Assembly: GCA_027051995.1 (NCBI GenBank)
Contig: JALUFY010000021.1
Coordinates: 1-6,405, forward strand
Source: Hyphomicrobiales bacterium
GTDB lineage: Bacteria; Pseudomonadota; Alphaproteobacteria; Rhizobiales; Aestuariivirgaceae
DNA: 6,405 nt
Direction: 5' to 3'
In this document: positions 6,316 through 6,405 of the stretch, piece by piece
How the letters are laid out: each line of letters opens with the position of its first letter
Position numbering within the stretch: the stretch's first letter is position 1
Notes under the pieces: model-generated
What the model saw: the letters and a program-made list of their open reading frames with translations, nothing else
The model's database searches: none
What the model was told of the DNA's origin: nothing
Made by a program: the position numbers and the translations under genes

Positions 6316-6349
6316 CGTCATGCCCGCCCCCCGTGCCGGGCATCCAGAG
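6316..6349 (-). repeat. Palindromic intergenic repeat, copy 4 (diverged)
   Basis: ATGCCCG (6320-6326) and CGGGCAT (6337-6343) pair as a 7-base stem with a 10-base C-rich loop. The flanks CGTC and CCAGAG match the family in reverse orientation. The stem sequence is a third version, different from copies 1 and 2 but still self-complementary. Confidence 0.75.
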
Positions 6350-6371
6350 CCGCACACTCATTCGTTTGCCG

Positions 6372-6405
6372 CCCTGGATTGCCGGGCTCCGTCCCGGCAA
6401 TCCAG
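6372..6405 (+). repeat. Palindromic intergenic repeat, copy 5 (symmetrical form, at window edge)
   Basis: CTGGATTGCCGGG (6374-6386) and CCCGGCAATCCAG (6393-6405) are perfect complements over 13 bases with the loop CTCCGT. Unlike the other copies, both sides carry the CCAG/CTGG flank and the TGACG flank is absent. The copy ends exactly at the window edge, so its outer part cannot be seen. Confidence 0.8.

Larger units (their letters stand above)
6202..6405. other. Non-coding region upstream of the efflux operon
   Basis: This 204-base stretch, cut by the window edge, has no convincing coding region. Nearly all of its identifiable content is three copies of the palindromic repeat (6242-6275, 6316-6349 and 6372-6405), with short unremarkable spacers of 40 and 22 bases. 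Confidence 0.7.

Noticed and set aside
829..6405. The palindromic repeats as a CRISPR array
   Set aside because: The copies are few, widely and irregularly spaced, vary in orientation and stem sequence, and no cas gene is present.

Overview
The window is GC-rich and reads like the chromosome of an alphaproteobacterium. Two things suggest this. The first gene matches the phosphatidylserine synthases typical of that class. The non-coding DNA carries several copies of a short palindrome (GGATTGCCGGG, a short loop, CCCGGCAATGACG) of a type I associate with alphaproteobacterial intergenic regions. The genus cannot be named from sequence alone.

Layout, left to right. Bases 2-730 (+) hold the 3' part of pssA, encoding the CDP-diacylglycerol-serine phosphatidyltransferase of phospholipid synthesis; its 5' end lies outside the window. 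Bases 731-1223 are a 493-base gap between two convergent gene ends. I see no gene there, but it holds an AT-rich patch with a perfect TATAAT, two palindromic repeats and some smaller inverted repeats. Bases 1224-6120 (-) hold a compact three-gene operon, transcribed leftward: a PadR-family regulator (6120-5566), a periplasmic membrane fusion protein (5569-4466) and an RND-superfamily inner-membrane pump (4469-1224). Both junctions are 4-base ATGA overlaps with a good ribosome binding site just upstream. Bases 6121-6200 hold the operon's control region, with a tentative promoter and several overlapping symmetrical elements that could be the PadR operator. Bases 6202-6405 are non-coding and contain three more palindromic repeats.

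How it works together: the operon looks like a self-regulated efflux system. The PadR protein probably represses its own promoter until a ligand binds. The fusion protein and RND permease would form the inner-membrane and periplasmic parts of a tripartite pump. No outer-membrane channel gene is present, so a TolC-like partner must be encoded elsewhere. The substrate cannot be told from the sequence. pssA is unrelated in function and is only a convergent neighbour.

Nothing here is clearly a new system. The most notable points are the compensatory base changes between repeat copies, the unusual residues at the proton-relay positions of the pump, the layered symmetry upstream of padR, and a promoter-like sequence with no gene behind it.
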